A stretch of DNA of 64,000 nucleotides from Streptomyces griseoincarnatus (GTDB lineage: Bacteria; Actinomycetota; Actinomycetes; Streptomycetales; Streptomycetaceae): contig BMTH01000016.1 in NCBI GenBank assembly GCA_014649575.1, forward strand, positions 62,001-126,000, given 5' to 3'. Below, in pieces: positions 1 to 7,714 of the stretch. The translations under genes and the position numbers were made by a program. How positions within the stretch are numbered: position 1 is the first letter of the stretch; each line of letters starts with the position of its first letter. The notes beneath the pieces are model-generated. The model searched no databases and was not told the DNA's origin. It worked only from the letters and a program-made list of their open reading frames with translations.

Positions 1-102
1 ACGGAAACGCACCAGCTCACCGCTCACTCGTAGTCGATACGTCGTGCGAGGCGGTCACACCGCACTCACGCCGTGCTTCACAAAGGGGAAGACGCTCACT
101 TG

Positions 103-915
103 ATGCCGGACCGCAGCCTGCGACTCCTCACGTTCCCCCAGCAGTCGGCCCAGGGAGGGGAGCGTGGCGCCGTGCTGCTGCGGGAGCGCCCCTCCTCGCC
201 GCCCGACGCCTCCCGAGGCGACGGCGACGACCGCCGTGACGGCCAGGGTCAGGACTCCCGGGACGGTCGGGGGTCGGGCCAGGACGACAACCCGTTCGCG
301 CCCCCTCCGGAGGGCACGCCCGACCGCCCCTGGCAGCCGCGCCACCCCTCGGGCGGCGACGGTGAGGGCGGCGGCCGCTCCCCGTGGGGCCGCAACTGGA
401 GCGACCGGCAGCCCGGCCGCTCCTCCGGCGGCTTCGGCGAGCGTCCGCGCGGCCCCGAGGGGCAGGGCGGCGGCCAGCAGGGACAGGGCGGCGGCCAGCA
501 GGGTCCGGGCATGCGCTGGGACCCCACGGACCCGGCCCAGCGCCGCGCGCGCTACGCCCTGCTGGGCGGTATGTGGGCCTTCTTCTTCGCCCTGTTCAAC
601 TGGCCGTACCTGGCGCTGCTGCTGGGCGCGCTCGCCCTGTACTGGAGCATCAGCGCCCTGCGCGCCAAACCCCGCGGGCAGGACCCGGACGCCCCGGCGT
701 CCGAGCAGAAGGGCCGCCCGCAGACCACGGCGGCGGTGAGCGGCCTGGTCACGGCCGGCCTGGCGCTGCTGCTGGTGGCCGGGGTCTTCGGCGCCCGCCT
801 GGTCTACAGCGACTACTACGAGTGCACCAGCGACGCCCTCACGCAGCAGGCACGCCAGTCCTGCGGGGACCACCTGCCGCAACAGCTGCGGGGCCTGCTG
901 GACGAGGAAGGCTGA
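103..915 (+). CDS. Membrane protein with disordered N-terminus
   Basis: A protein of 270 residues. Residues 1-145 are rich in Pro, Gly, Asp, Arg and Gln with repeated GGGQQG units and look disordered and cytoplasmic. A hydrophobic stretch at about 149-185 could hold two membrane segments, and another lies at about 214-237. A short C-terminal tail carries two Cys and probably faces outside. The ATG at 103 was chosen because a purine-rich ribosome binding site (AAAGGGGAAG) precedes it; an in-frame GTG at 73 is the alternative. The gene ends just before a strong bidirectional terminator. No catalytic motif is visible and the function is unknown. Bases 1-102 hold no gene that I can see. Confidence 0.8.
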   Translation: MPDRSLRLLTFPQQSAQGGERGAVLLRERPSSPPDASRGDGDDRRDGQGQDSRDGRGSGQDDNPFAPPPEGTPDRPWQPRHPSGGDGEGGGRSPWGRNWSDRQPGRSSGGFGERPRGPEGQGGGQQGQGGGQQGPGMRWDPTDPAQRRARYALLGGMWAFFFALFNWPYLALLLGALALYWSISALRAKPRGQDPDAPASEQKGRPQTTAAVSGLVTAGLALLLVAGVFGARLVYSDYYECTSDALTQQARQSCGDHLPQQLRGLLDEEG

Positions 916-947
916 CGGGTCGCCCTCCGGACGTTTCTCGGATCGCG

Positions 948-989
948 CCGCACCCCGCCCGCCCGCTCACGCGGGTGGGCGGGGTGCGG
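948..989. terminator. Bidirectional hairpin terminator
   Basis: A 19-bp stem (948-966 with 971-989, one G-T wobble) around a TCAC loop. It sits about 30 bases after the stop of the first membrane protein and would also stop leftward transcription from the DUF6350 gene. Its right arm belongs to the sequence that is duplicated near 1277. Confidence 0.75.
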
Positions 990-1044
990 TGTTCTCGGAG
1001 CCGGAGGGTGAGGGGCCGCGAGGTCGCTCACGGGCTCAGGGCGG
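964..1044. repeat. Degenerate copy A of DUF6350 gene 3' end
   Basis: Aligns with 1277-1360 at roughly 80% identity with small gaps. Shared blocks include GCTCACGCGGG, GGTGAGGGG, GAGGTCG and GGGCTC. On the minus strand it encodes a peptide resembling the C-terminus of the DUF6350 protein (RPEPVSDLAAPHPPAP against RPEPLDDLPTPSPPAA). The rest of the 916-1279 stretch shows no credible gene. Confidence 0.6.
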
Positions 1045-1276
1045 TCGGGGAGCTCGCGTGGGGGGCGCGGGTTCCGGTGCCGTCCGGGGCCGAGCGCCAT
1101 CGGCGGAACGCGAGGGCGGAAGGTTCCGCCAGCGCGGCGGGCCGGCGCGGATCGCGTCGTCCCCGGCCCGACGGGCGGGCTGGGGCCGGCGGTCGTGTCG
1201 CTGCCGTCCCGGTCGTCGCTGTCGAGGTCGGGAAGCAGCTACGGCTGCTCGTCACGGGCGGCGGTCGCGCTTCCCG

Positions 1277-1360
1277 CGCTCACGCGGGCGGGCGGGGTTC
1301 GGTGTCCCCGGGTGCGGCGGGGGGTGAGGGGGTGGGGAGGTCGTCCAAGGGCTCGGGGCG
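1277..1360. repeat. Copy B: intact 3' end of DUF6350 gene
   Basis: The copy that holds the real stop codon of the DUF6350 gene (1280-1282). The stop lies in the loop of a short hairpin, CCCGCG-CTCA-CGCGGG at 1273-1288. It pairs with copy A about 313 bases away. Confidence 0.6.
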
Positions 1361-2923
1361 CGGGCGGAGGCCGAAGGGGTCTGTGCCGTCATGGAGGTCA
1401 CGGAGGTCACCGGGGGCGCCGTGGGCGCGGTCGTCGCCGTCGTCGTCATCGAGGAGCAGGTAGGGCTCGTCGGCGGCGACGGGCGCGGGGGCGGGGGCGC
1501 TTCGTCCGGGCTTCCGCTTGAACCAGGTGCGACGGGGGAGCCGTTCCCTCCGGGCTGGGCGCGGGAGGGCCGGACGGCGCCGGGGGGCGACCACACGGTC
1601 CGCACGACGCTCGCCCCTCCTGTACGACCGGCGCAGGCGCCACGCCCGTACGGTCAGGGCCGTCGCGGCGGCCGTCAGCCCGAGCCACACCGCCGTCGCC
1701 AGGCCCACCTGCCACCACACCGGGCCGAACCGGGCCAGCGCGGCCGTGCCCAGGGGGCCGCCCGCCAGCCCGGCGAGCAGCGCCATCAGCACCCCGCACA
1801 GCCCCGCCGCGAACGCCGCCGCACCGGCGGTCCGCCCGGTCGTCCAGACGCCGAAGCGTCCGCCGCCCGTCACGGACCCCCGCCCCACGAACCACCCCAC
1901 CACGACCCCCGCCGTCAGCGGCAGCGCCACGACCGTCCCGTGCAGCGCCGTGCCCGCGCCCGGGTCCGGCACCGCCGCCAGCAGCGGGAACGGCGGCAGC
2001 AGCGGCGCGGCCCGCGCACCGAGCGGCGTCACCGCGACGCCCGCGCCCAGGAGGAAGCCGGGGCCGAGGGCGTAGGCCGCCGCCCACACCGCCGCGTTCG
2101 GCAGCAGCGTGACGCAGAGCAGCAGCACCGCCAGCCACCCCGACCAGCCCTCGGTCAGCCGTCCGAACGTGCGGCGGGTCTCGCCGAAGTGCCAGCCCAG
2201 CGACACCGTCAGCAGCACCGCACCGCCCGCGACCAGCACCGTCGCCCCGGCCGCCGCCGCGCGCGCCGCGACTCCGGGACGGCCGTCGGGGCCGAGCACC
2301 AGGTGCCGCGCCCCCCGGGGCAGCACCGCGCCCAGCACCTGCTCCAGCGGTCCGCTGGGCCGTCCGTACGCGGTCCACACGCCCGTCCCGGCGGCCACCA
2401 GCGCGACCAGCGGCACGCACAGCGCCGTCCATGCCCACGAGGGGCGCAGGGCACCGCCGGCGGCGTAGAGGGCGGCGGGGGCGGCGACGGCGAGGTAGCC
2501 GAGGACGACGCCCGCCCAGGCGGTGCGGCCCGGCATCAGCGGGGCGTTGTCGCGGGCGCCTCCCTCGGCGGTGTCCCGTGCCGCCCGGTGCAGCAGCCAC
2601 ACCGGCACCACGGCGAGCAGCAGCGGGGGCACGCCCATCGGGGCGGGGGCGCCGGAGAGGGTGTCGACGCGGACCAGTTCGGCGCCGTGCGCGAGCAGCC
2701 ACAGGGCCGCCGCGACGTGCAGGGCGCCGCCGGGTCCGCTGTCCGGGTAGGGGGAGCTGACCCACAGCAGCATCACGAGCACGGTGAACGCCGCGAGGCC
2801 CAGCCCGGCCGCGAGGGCGCCACCGACCAGGCCGTTGGCCAGCCCGGGCGAGCGGTGACGCACCCGGAGGAGCAGGGAGGCCGGCATCGATCGGCGTACG
2901 GTCGTCTGGATCACGCCCGCCAT
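1280..2923 (-). CDS. DUF6350 family polytopic membrane protein
   Basis: A protein of 547 residues. The first ~420 residues hold about nine to ten hydrophobic segments separated by short loops. The last ~110 are a basic, proline- and acid-rich cytoplasmic tail. I place it in the actinobacterial DUF6350 family (also labelled cell division protein PerM) by its overall look and its place beside sucC-sucD; no experimental role is known to me. The start at 2923 fits a divergent layout with the HTH/sigma-like gene, with 96 bases between. The C-terminal coding end is duplicated downstream (964-1044). Confidence 0.8.
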   Translation of the reverse strand: MAGVIQTTVRRSMPASLLLRVRHRSPGLANGLVGGALAAGLGLAAFTVLVMLLWVSSPYPDSGPGGALHVAAALWLLAHGAELVRVDTLSGAPAPMGVPPLLLAVVPVWLLHRAARDTAEGGARDNAPLMPGRTAWAGVVLGYLAVAAPAALYAAGGALRPSWAWTALCVPLVALVAAGTGVWTAYGRPSGPLEQVLGAVLPRGARHLVLGPDGRPGVAARAAAAGATVLVAGGAVLLTVSLGWHFGETRRTFGRLTEGWSGWLAVLLLCVTLLPNAAVWAAAYALGPGFLLGAGVAVTPLGARAAPLLPPFPLLAAVPDPGAGTALHGTVVALPLTAGVVVGWFVGRGSVTGGGRFGVWTTGRTAGAAAFAAGLCGVLMALLAGLAGGPLGTAALARFGPVWWQVGLATAVWLGLTAAATALTVRAWRLRRSYRRGERRADRVVAPRRRPALPRPARRERLPRRTWFKRKPGRSAPAPAPVAADEPYLLLDDDDGDDRAHGAPGDLRDLHDGTDPFGLRPRPEPLDDLPTPSPPAAPGDTEPRPPA

Positions 2924-3019
2924 GCTCCCAACGACACGCGCTTTACCGGCGTAACGGGCGAAGCTCGGCTGTGTCGCTCAATATACGTTTATGTACTTTT
3001 CTGTACTGAGGGACGCCCA

Positions 3020-4960
3020 GTGACGCGTAGCCCTGCCGTTCCGCTCCCCCCGCCGAACGAACGCCGACGCCTACGGGAGGCACGCGCGCTGACGCGCGCT
3101 CAGCTCGCGCGCCGTCTCGGGGTACGCCCCGACACGGTGCGCGCCTGGGAGTCGGGGCGCAGCACGCCTCGGGGGCGCAACAGGGTCGCGTACGCGGAGG
3201 TGCTGTCCGCCCTGGCGGCGGACACGCCCCGTCAGGTGCCGCAGGTGCCGGGCGGGGTGACGGTCCGTACGGCACCGGTCGAGGGCGCCGGGGACGCGGC
3301 CGCCCTGGACCCCGCCGAGTTCGTCCTGACCCCGACGGCGCTCTTGTCGCCGCCGGGGGCGGACACGTCGTCAGAGCGGGACGCGTCGTCGGCAACCGCA
3401 CCGGGGGCAGGGGTCCGACGTGCGTCGGAGCCGACCGCCGAGGCGGGACCGGCAGGTGAGCCGCAGTCGGCGCACGGACCCACGCCGGACGCCGGGCGCG
3501 CGCCGGGCCACGGCCAGGAGTCGGAGGACAGGACCGAGTTGGACAGCGAACCAGCGTCGGAGAGCGGACCGAAGCCGGACAGCGGACCGAAGCCGGACAG
3601 CGGACCCGAGCCTGGGAGCGGGCCCGGGACAGAGGGTGGCCCGGTGACGGAAGACGGGCGCGAGTCCGGGAACGGCACCGCGTCGGGCGAGTCCGGGCAC
3701 GCCACCGCGTCGGAGCGGGAGGCGACGCCGGCCGGCGACCCCGGGCCAGGCGGCGGGACCGAGCCGGGGCACGGCTCAGCACCAGAGCGAGAGGCCGCGC
3801 CGACAAGCGACCCCGAGTCAGGAAGCCGAGACGAGTCGGCGCGCGGAGCAACCCCCGAGCGGCAGGGGATGCACGCCGGCAGCCGCAGGTCAGGGAGCGA
3901 GGCAACCCCCGAGCGGGAGGCGACGCCCGCCGGCGACCGCAGGTCAGGGAGCGGGGCAGCGCCCGAGCGGGAGGCGGTGTCGGCCGGCAGCCCCGCGTCG
4001 GGCCACGGGGAGTCGTCCAGGGGTGGGGTCCTGTCAACGCGTGGTCGTGCGGACCGTGGCGGTGGGCGTCGGCGTCCGCGGCCGTCCTGGGCGCGGGTGT
4101 TGCGGCCGTCGGGGCGGGAGCGCGCGCCGGGGGCCGTCCCCGCCGCGCGGGGGGCGGGGCCGTATCTGACGCCCGCGCAGGCCTTCGACGCGCTGTACGC
4201 GTACTGCGCCCCCGCCCTCGTCCGGCAGGCGTACCTGCTCGCCGGGCGGCGCGACCTCGCGCACGAGTCCGTGGAGCGGGCCTTCCAGCGGGCGTGGGAC
4301 CACTGGCCGGAGGTGGCCCGCGACCCGGACCCGGCGGGGTGGGTGCGGGCGGCCGCGCACGACTGGGCGCTGTCCCCCTGGCACCGCCTCCGCCGCCGCC
4401 ACCGCCGGCCCGAGCCCCCGCCGCCCGGGGAGGACGACCGCGCGCTGCTGGACGCGCTGCTGAGCCTGGCCCCGCCGTACCGCCGCACGCTCGTGCTGTA
4501 CGACGGCGTCGGCCTGGACCTGCCCGAGACCGCCGCGGAGACGGAGGCCAGCACACGGGCCACGGCCGGAAGGCTCATGTTCGCGCGGGAGGTCATCGCG
4601 GAGCGGCTGCCGGAGCTGGCCGATCCGGGGGAACTGCACGACCGGCTGGCGGAGCTGGCGTCCACCGGCCGGACGCGGGCGGCGGAACCGGCGGCGGTCC
4701 GCGGCGGCAGCGAGCGCCGGGCGCGCCTGTGGACACGGACGGCGGCGGCCGTGACCGTCGTCCTGATCGGCAGCACGGCGATGACCCTGCACACGGCGCC
4801 CACGCACTACGTACCGCCCGTACCGCCGGGCGAGACGGTGCGGGGCGTGCCGCCCCGGGTTGCGCCGGGGCCCCTCTCGGACGAGCAGCGCGAGCTGCGC
4901 GACCGCCTGCGCAAGGCCCTGCTCGACGGCCCGGAACGCCTCTCCCCCCAGGCCCGCTGA
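3020..4960 (+). CDS. XRE-type HTH, sigma-70-like and transmembrane fusion protein
   Basis: A protein of 646 residues with an odd architecture. An N-terminal helix-turn-helix at about 10-65 contains RAQLARRLGVRPDTVRAWES. A low-complexity Glu/Ser/Gly/Pro linker with 18-residue repeats spans about 104-355. A domain resembling ECF sigma regions 2 and 4 spans about 380-545 (ALYAYCAPALVRQAYLLAG; LLSLAPPYRRTLVLYDGVGL). One membrane segment lies at about 572-592, followed by a ~54-residue outer tail. The GTG at 3020 has GAGGGAC seven bases upstream. The AT-rich leader at 2978-3008 contains GTAC twice, ten bases apart. A membrane-tethered transcription factor is likely by inference. Whether the sigma-like part binds RNA polymerase cannot be told from sequence. 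Confidence 0.82.
   Translation: MTRSPAVPLPPPNERRRLREARALTRAQLARRLGVRPDTVRAWESGRSTPRGRNRVAYAEVLSALAADTPRQVPQVPGGVTVRTAPVEGAGDAAALDPAEFVLTPTALLSPPGADTSSERDASSATAPGAGVRRASEPTAEAGPAGEPQSAHGPTPDAGRAPGHGQESEDRTELDSEPASESGPKPDSGPKPDSGPEPGSGPGTEGGPVTEDGRESGNGTASGESGHATASEREATPAGDPGPGGGTEPGHGSAPEREAAPTSDPESGSRDESARGATPERQGMHAGSRRSGSEATPEREATPAGDRRSGSGAAPEREAVSAGSPASGHGESSRGGVLSTRGRADRGGGRRRPRPSWARVLRPSGRERAPGAVPAARGAGPYLTPAQAFDALYAYCAPALVRQAYLLAGRRDLAHESVERAFQRAWDHWPEVARDPDPAGWVRAAAHDWALSPWHRLRRRHRRPEPPPPGEDDRALLDALLSLAPPYRRTLVLYDGVGLDLPETAAETEASTRATAGRLMFAREVIAERLPELADPGELHDRLAELASTGRTRAAEPAAVRGGSERRARLWTRTAAAVTVVLIGSTAMTLHTAPTHYVPPVPPGETVRGVPPRVAPGPLSDEQRELRDRLRKALLDGPERLSPQAR
3563..3616 (+). repeat. 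18-bp tandem repeat, three units
   Basis: Three tandem units of AGCGGACCGAAGCCGGAC; the third is diverged. They are in frame and give six-residue SGPKPD repeats in the linker of the HTH/sigma-like protein. Confidence 0.8.
3848..4009 (+). repeat. 54-bp tandem repeat, three units
   Basis: Units of 54 bases (18 codons) beginning with GCAACCCCCGAGCGG-like sequence at 3848, 3902 and 3956. They encode related 18-residue blocks with a PERE(A/Q)xxxAG core. A diverged further copy may lie upstream near 3710-3800. Such repeats are prone to copy-number change. Confidence 0.7.
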
Positions 4961-4982
4961 GCCGCGCCCCGCGCGGGAGAAG

Positions 4983-5024
4983 ACGGGTGGGCCCGTCCCC
5001 CACCAGGGGAGCGGGCCCACCCGT
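4983..5024. terminator. Bidirectional terminator between HTH/sigma-like gene and sucD
   Basis: A 13-bp perfect stem, ACGGGTGGGCCCG (4983-4995) with CGGGCCCACCCGT (5012-5024), with a second small stem TCCCC/GGGGA inside the loop. It lies between two converging genes. Confidence 0.8.
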
Positions 5025-5048
5025 ACGATGCGCTGTCGCGCCGGCGGT

Positions 5049-5933
5049 TCAGCCGGCGAGGATCGCGCGCGCCAGCTTGGCGGTCTCGGTCGGCGTCTTG
5101 CCGACCTTGACGCCGGCGGCCTCGAGGGCCTCCTTCTTCGCCTGCGCGGTGCCGGAGGAACCGGAGACGATGGCGCCGGCGTGCCCCATGGTCTTGCCCT
5201 CCGGCGCGGTGAAGCCCGCGACGTAGCCGACGACCGGCTTGGTCACGTTGTCCTTGATGAAGGCCGCGGCCCGCTCCTCGGCGTCGCCGCCGATCTCACC
5301 GATCATGACGATGAGGTCGGTGTCGGGGTCGGCCTCGAACGCGGCGAGCGCGTCGATGTGCGTGGTGCCGATGATCGGGTCGCCACCGATGCCGACGGCG
5401 GTCGAGAAGCCGATGTCGCGCAGCTCGTACATCATCTGGTACGTCAGCGTGCCGGACTTCGAGACCAGGCCGATGCGGCCCGGCTTGGTGATGTCGCCGG
5501 GGATGATGCCGACGTTCGAGCCGCCCGGGGTGATGATGCCGGGGCAGTTCGGGCCGATGATCCGGGTCTTGTTGCCCTTCTTGCCGGCGTACGCCCAGAA
5601 CGACGCCGAGTCGTGCACGGCGATGCCCTCGGTGATCACGACGGCCAGCGGGATCTCGGCGTCGATGGCCTCGACGACCGCGTCCTTGGTGAACTTCTCC
5701 GGCACGAAGATGACGGAGACGTTGGCGCCGGTCTTCTCGATGGCCTCCTTGACGGTCCCGAAGACGGGTACCTCGGTGCCGTCGAAGTCCACGGTCTGAC
5801 CCGCCTTGCGCGGGTTCACGCCGCCCACGACGTTGGTGCCGTCACCGAGCATGAGCTTGGTGTGCTTCATGCCCGTGGCGCCGGTCATGCCCTGGACGAT
5901 GACCTTGCTGTCCTTGTTGAGCCAGATAGCCAT
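5049..5933 (-). CDS. sucD: Succinyl-CoA synthetase alpha subunit
   Basis: A protein of 294 residues, the normal length. With SucC it makes succinate and a nucleoside triphosphate from succinyl-CoA in the TCA cycle, in the cytosol. Visible marks: the N-terminal CoA-binding Rossmann region (VIVQGMTGATGMKHT), the IIGPNCPGII block at about 125-134, and the phosphohistidine loop GKTMGHAGAIVSG with His251. It follows sucC by 27 bases on the same strand, so the two are one operon. The conserved MAIWLNKDSKVIVQG start supports the ATG at 5933. Confidence 0.97.
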   Translation of the reverse strand: MAIWLNKDSKVIVQGMTGATGMKHTKLMLGDGTNVVGGVNPRKAGQTVDFDGTEVPVFGTVKEAIEKTGANVSVIFVPEKFTKDAVVEAIDAEIPLAVVITEGIAVHDSASFWAYAGKKGNKTRIIGPNCPGIITPGGSNVGIIPGDITKPGRIGLVSKSGTLTYQMMYELRDIGFSTAVGIGGDPIIGTTHIDALAAFEADPDTDLIVMIGEIGGDAEERAAAFIKDNVTKPVVGYVAGFTAPEGKTMGHAGAIVSGSSGTAQAKKEALEAAGVKVGKTPTETAKLARAILAG

Positions 5934-5960
5934 GGTGTGTTGTGTCCTCGTCCTGAGTGC

Positions 5961-7142
5961 TTACTTGGCGGCGTGGGCCAGCTCGGCGGCCTTGTCGGCC
6001 GCGCCGTCCATGGTGTCGACGCGCTGCACCAGCGGGTGGTTGGCGTCGGTGAGGATCTGCCGGCCGAGCTCGGCGTTGTTGCCGTCGAGGCGCACGACGA
6101 GCGGCTTCTCGACCTTCTCGCCGCGGTCCTCGAGCAGCTTCAGGGCCTGGACGATGCCGTTGGCGACCTCGTCGCAGGCGGTGATGCCACCGAAGACGTT
6201 GACGAAGACGGACTTGACGTCCGGGTCGCCGAGGATGATCTCGAGGCCGTTGGCCATGACCTGGGCGGAGGCGCCACCGCCGATGTCCAGGAAGTTGGCC
6301 GGCTTGACGTTGCCGTGCTTCTCACCGGCGTACGCGACGACGTCCAGGGTGCTCATGACGAGACCCGCGCCGTTGCCGATGATGCCGACCTCGCCGTCGA
6401 GCTTGACGTAGTTGAGGTTCTTCTCCTTGGCCGCGGCCTCGAGCGGGTTCGCCGCGGCCTTGTCGTGGAGCTCCTCGTACTCGGGGTGACGGAACTCGGC
6501 GTTGTCGTCGAGCGACACCTTGCCGTCCAGGGCGATGACGTCACCGGAGGCGACCTTCGCCAGCGGGTTGACCTCGACGAGGAGGGCGTCCGACTTGATG
6601 AAGGTGTCCCACAGCCTGATCAGGACGTTGGCGACCTTGTCCGCGACCTCGGCCGGGAATTTGGCGGCCTCGACGATCTCGCGGGCCTTCGCCTCGTCCA
6701 CGCCGTCGATGGCGTCGATGGCGATCTTGGCGACGGCGTCCGGACGGGTGGCCGCCACCTCCTCGATCTCCACGCCGCCCTCGACGGACGCGATGGAGAG
6801 GAAGGTGCGGTTGGCACGGTCGAGGAGGAAGGAGACGTAGTACTCCTCCAGGATCTCCGGGGCCGTCTCGGCGATCATCACCTTGTGGACCGTGTGGCCC
6901 TTGATGTCCATGCCGAGGATGTCCGTCGCGCGGGCGACGGCCTCGTCCGGGGTGGCGGCGAGCTTCACGCCGCCGGCCTTGCCACGGCCGCCGACCTTCA
7001 CCTGGGCCTTGACGACGGACTTGCCACCGAGACGCTCAGTGGCTGCGCGGGCCGCCTCAGGCGTGTCGATGACTTCACCGGCCAGCACCGGTACATCGTG
7101 CTTGGCGAAGAGGTCCCTCGCCTGGTACTCGAACAGGTCCAC
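5961..7142 (-). CDS. sucC: Succinyl-CoA synthetase beta subunit
   Basis: A protein of 393 residues. The beta subunit provides the ATP-grasp fold that binds nucleotide and the site that binds succinate. The N-terminus MDLFEYQARDLFAKHDVPV is typical. KAQVKVGGRGKAGGVK is the nucleotide-binding lysine loop, and NPLAKVASGD and NVFGGITACDEVANGI are conserved. It is the first gene of the sucC-sucD operon and its promoter must lie in the 7143-7714 gap. Confidence 0.97.
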   Translation of the reverse strand: MDLFEYQARDLFAKHDVPVLAGEVIDTPEAARAATERLGGKSVVKAQVKVGGRGKAGGVKLAATPDEAVARATDILGMDIKGHTVHKVMIAETAPEILEEYYVSFLLDRANRTFLSIASVEGGVEIEEVAATRPDAVAKIAIDAIDGVDEAKAREIVEAAKFPAEVADKVANVLIRLWDTFIKSDALLVEVNPLAKVASGDVIALDGKVSLDDNAEFRHPEYEELHDKAAANPLEAAAKEKNLNYVKLDGEVGIIGNGAGLVMSTLDVVAYAGEKHGNVKPANFLDIGGGASAQVMANGLEIILGDPDVKSVFVNVFGGITACDEVANGIVQALKLLEDRGEKVEKPLVVRLDGNNAELGRQILTDANHPLVQRVDTMDGAADKAAELAHAAK

Positions 7143-7714
7143 GCGCTTCCGTCCCTATCAGTGATCTCGCGGTTCGTTGGATGCGTGGGCGTGCCGCGAA
7201 GGGCAACGTGACGTCCGCTCTGTCACAAGGGAGGCGCACACGGTGTCCGAGCGCGCGGCATGTCCGTCTCGCAGGTTATCGCCGCATGGGGGGAGCCTCT
7301 AAATCGCGAGTCACACGTGAGCGGTGATACCTGTCACATGATGTCGGCTTCTCCGGCACCGCGTGCCGCGCGTGAGGGGCCTCACCGGGCTGGGGTTGGC
7401 CCGGTGAGGCCCTGCCGAACAACCCGGACGGGGCGGTGACGCCCGGGTCCGGGGTTGCGGGGTGGCCGGCCTCCATTCCCCAATGGGGCCGGTCTCCCCT
7501 CCGCGAGGTCGCGGCCGGACGAGCCGACGGCTTTCGGCTGTCCGGATCCTGATGCCCCGCGGAGTCCTTTGTTACCCGTGAGTCAGGAACGGGTGACAGG
7601 CGGGTGCGCACCGGAGAACGTCGGGACGGCCGGTCCACGGCGGATTCGGCCGGGACGGGTCATCTGTCCGTGTGAACGGCTGCGCGCGCCTGCGCGGGAG
7701 TGGCGCCGTACGGC
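7143..7714. other. Gene-free stretch upstream of sucC
   Basis: A stretch of 572 bases without a credible gene. The part near 7143-7330 is comparatively AT-rich for this genome and should hold the sucC promoter, though I could not fix a -35/-10 pair with confidence. The middle holds a strong hairpin (7377-7412). The part from 7413 to 7714 shows no pattern I recognise. Confidence 0.6.
7377..7412. terminator. Strong hairpin terminator
   Basis: A perfect 14-bp stem, GGGCCTCACCGGGC (7377-7390) with GCCCGGTGAGGCCC (7399-7412), loop TGGGGTTG. It probably ends leftward transcription from the secreted-protein gene that stops at 7715, keeping it out of sucCD. It is 300 bases from that gene, so its client is not certain. 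Confidence 0.75.

Noticed and set aside
816..1100. Minus-strand frame resembling the DUF6350 tail as a gene of its own
   Set aside because: No ribosome binding site and only ~30 residues resemble the DUF6350 C-terminus; it is better explained as a duplicated gene end.
1391..3019. Very long open frame upstream of the HTH/sigma-like gene on the plus strand
   Set aside because: It is the antisense shadow of the DUF6350 gene; the real start is the GTG at 3020 with a ribosome binding site after an AT-rich promoter-like stretch.
4860..7211. 783-codon open frame antisense to sucC and sucD
   Set aside because: High G+C codon bias of sucCD leaves the opposite strand open; the protein has no recognisable domain and lies over two certain genes.
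7276..7638. 120-codon minus-strand frame in the gap upstream of sucC
   Set aside because: No ribosome binding site, it runs through a strong terminator stem, and composition is random for this genome.
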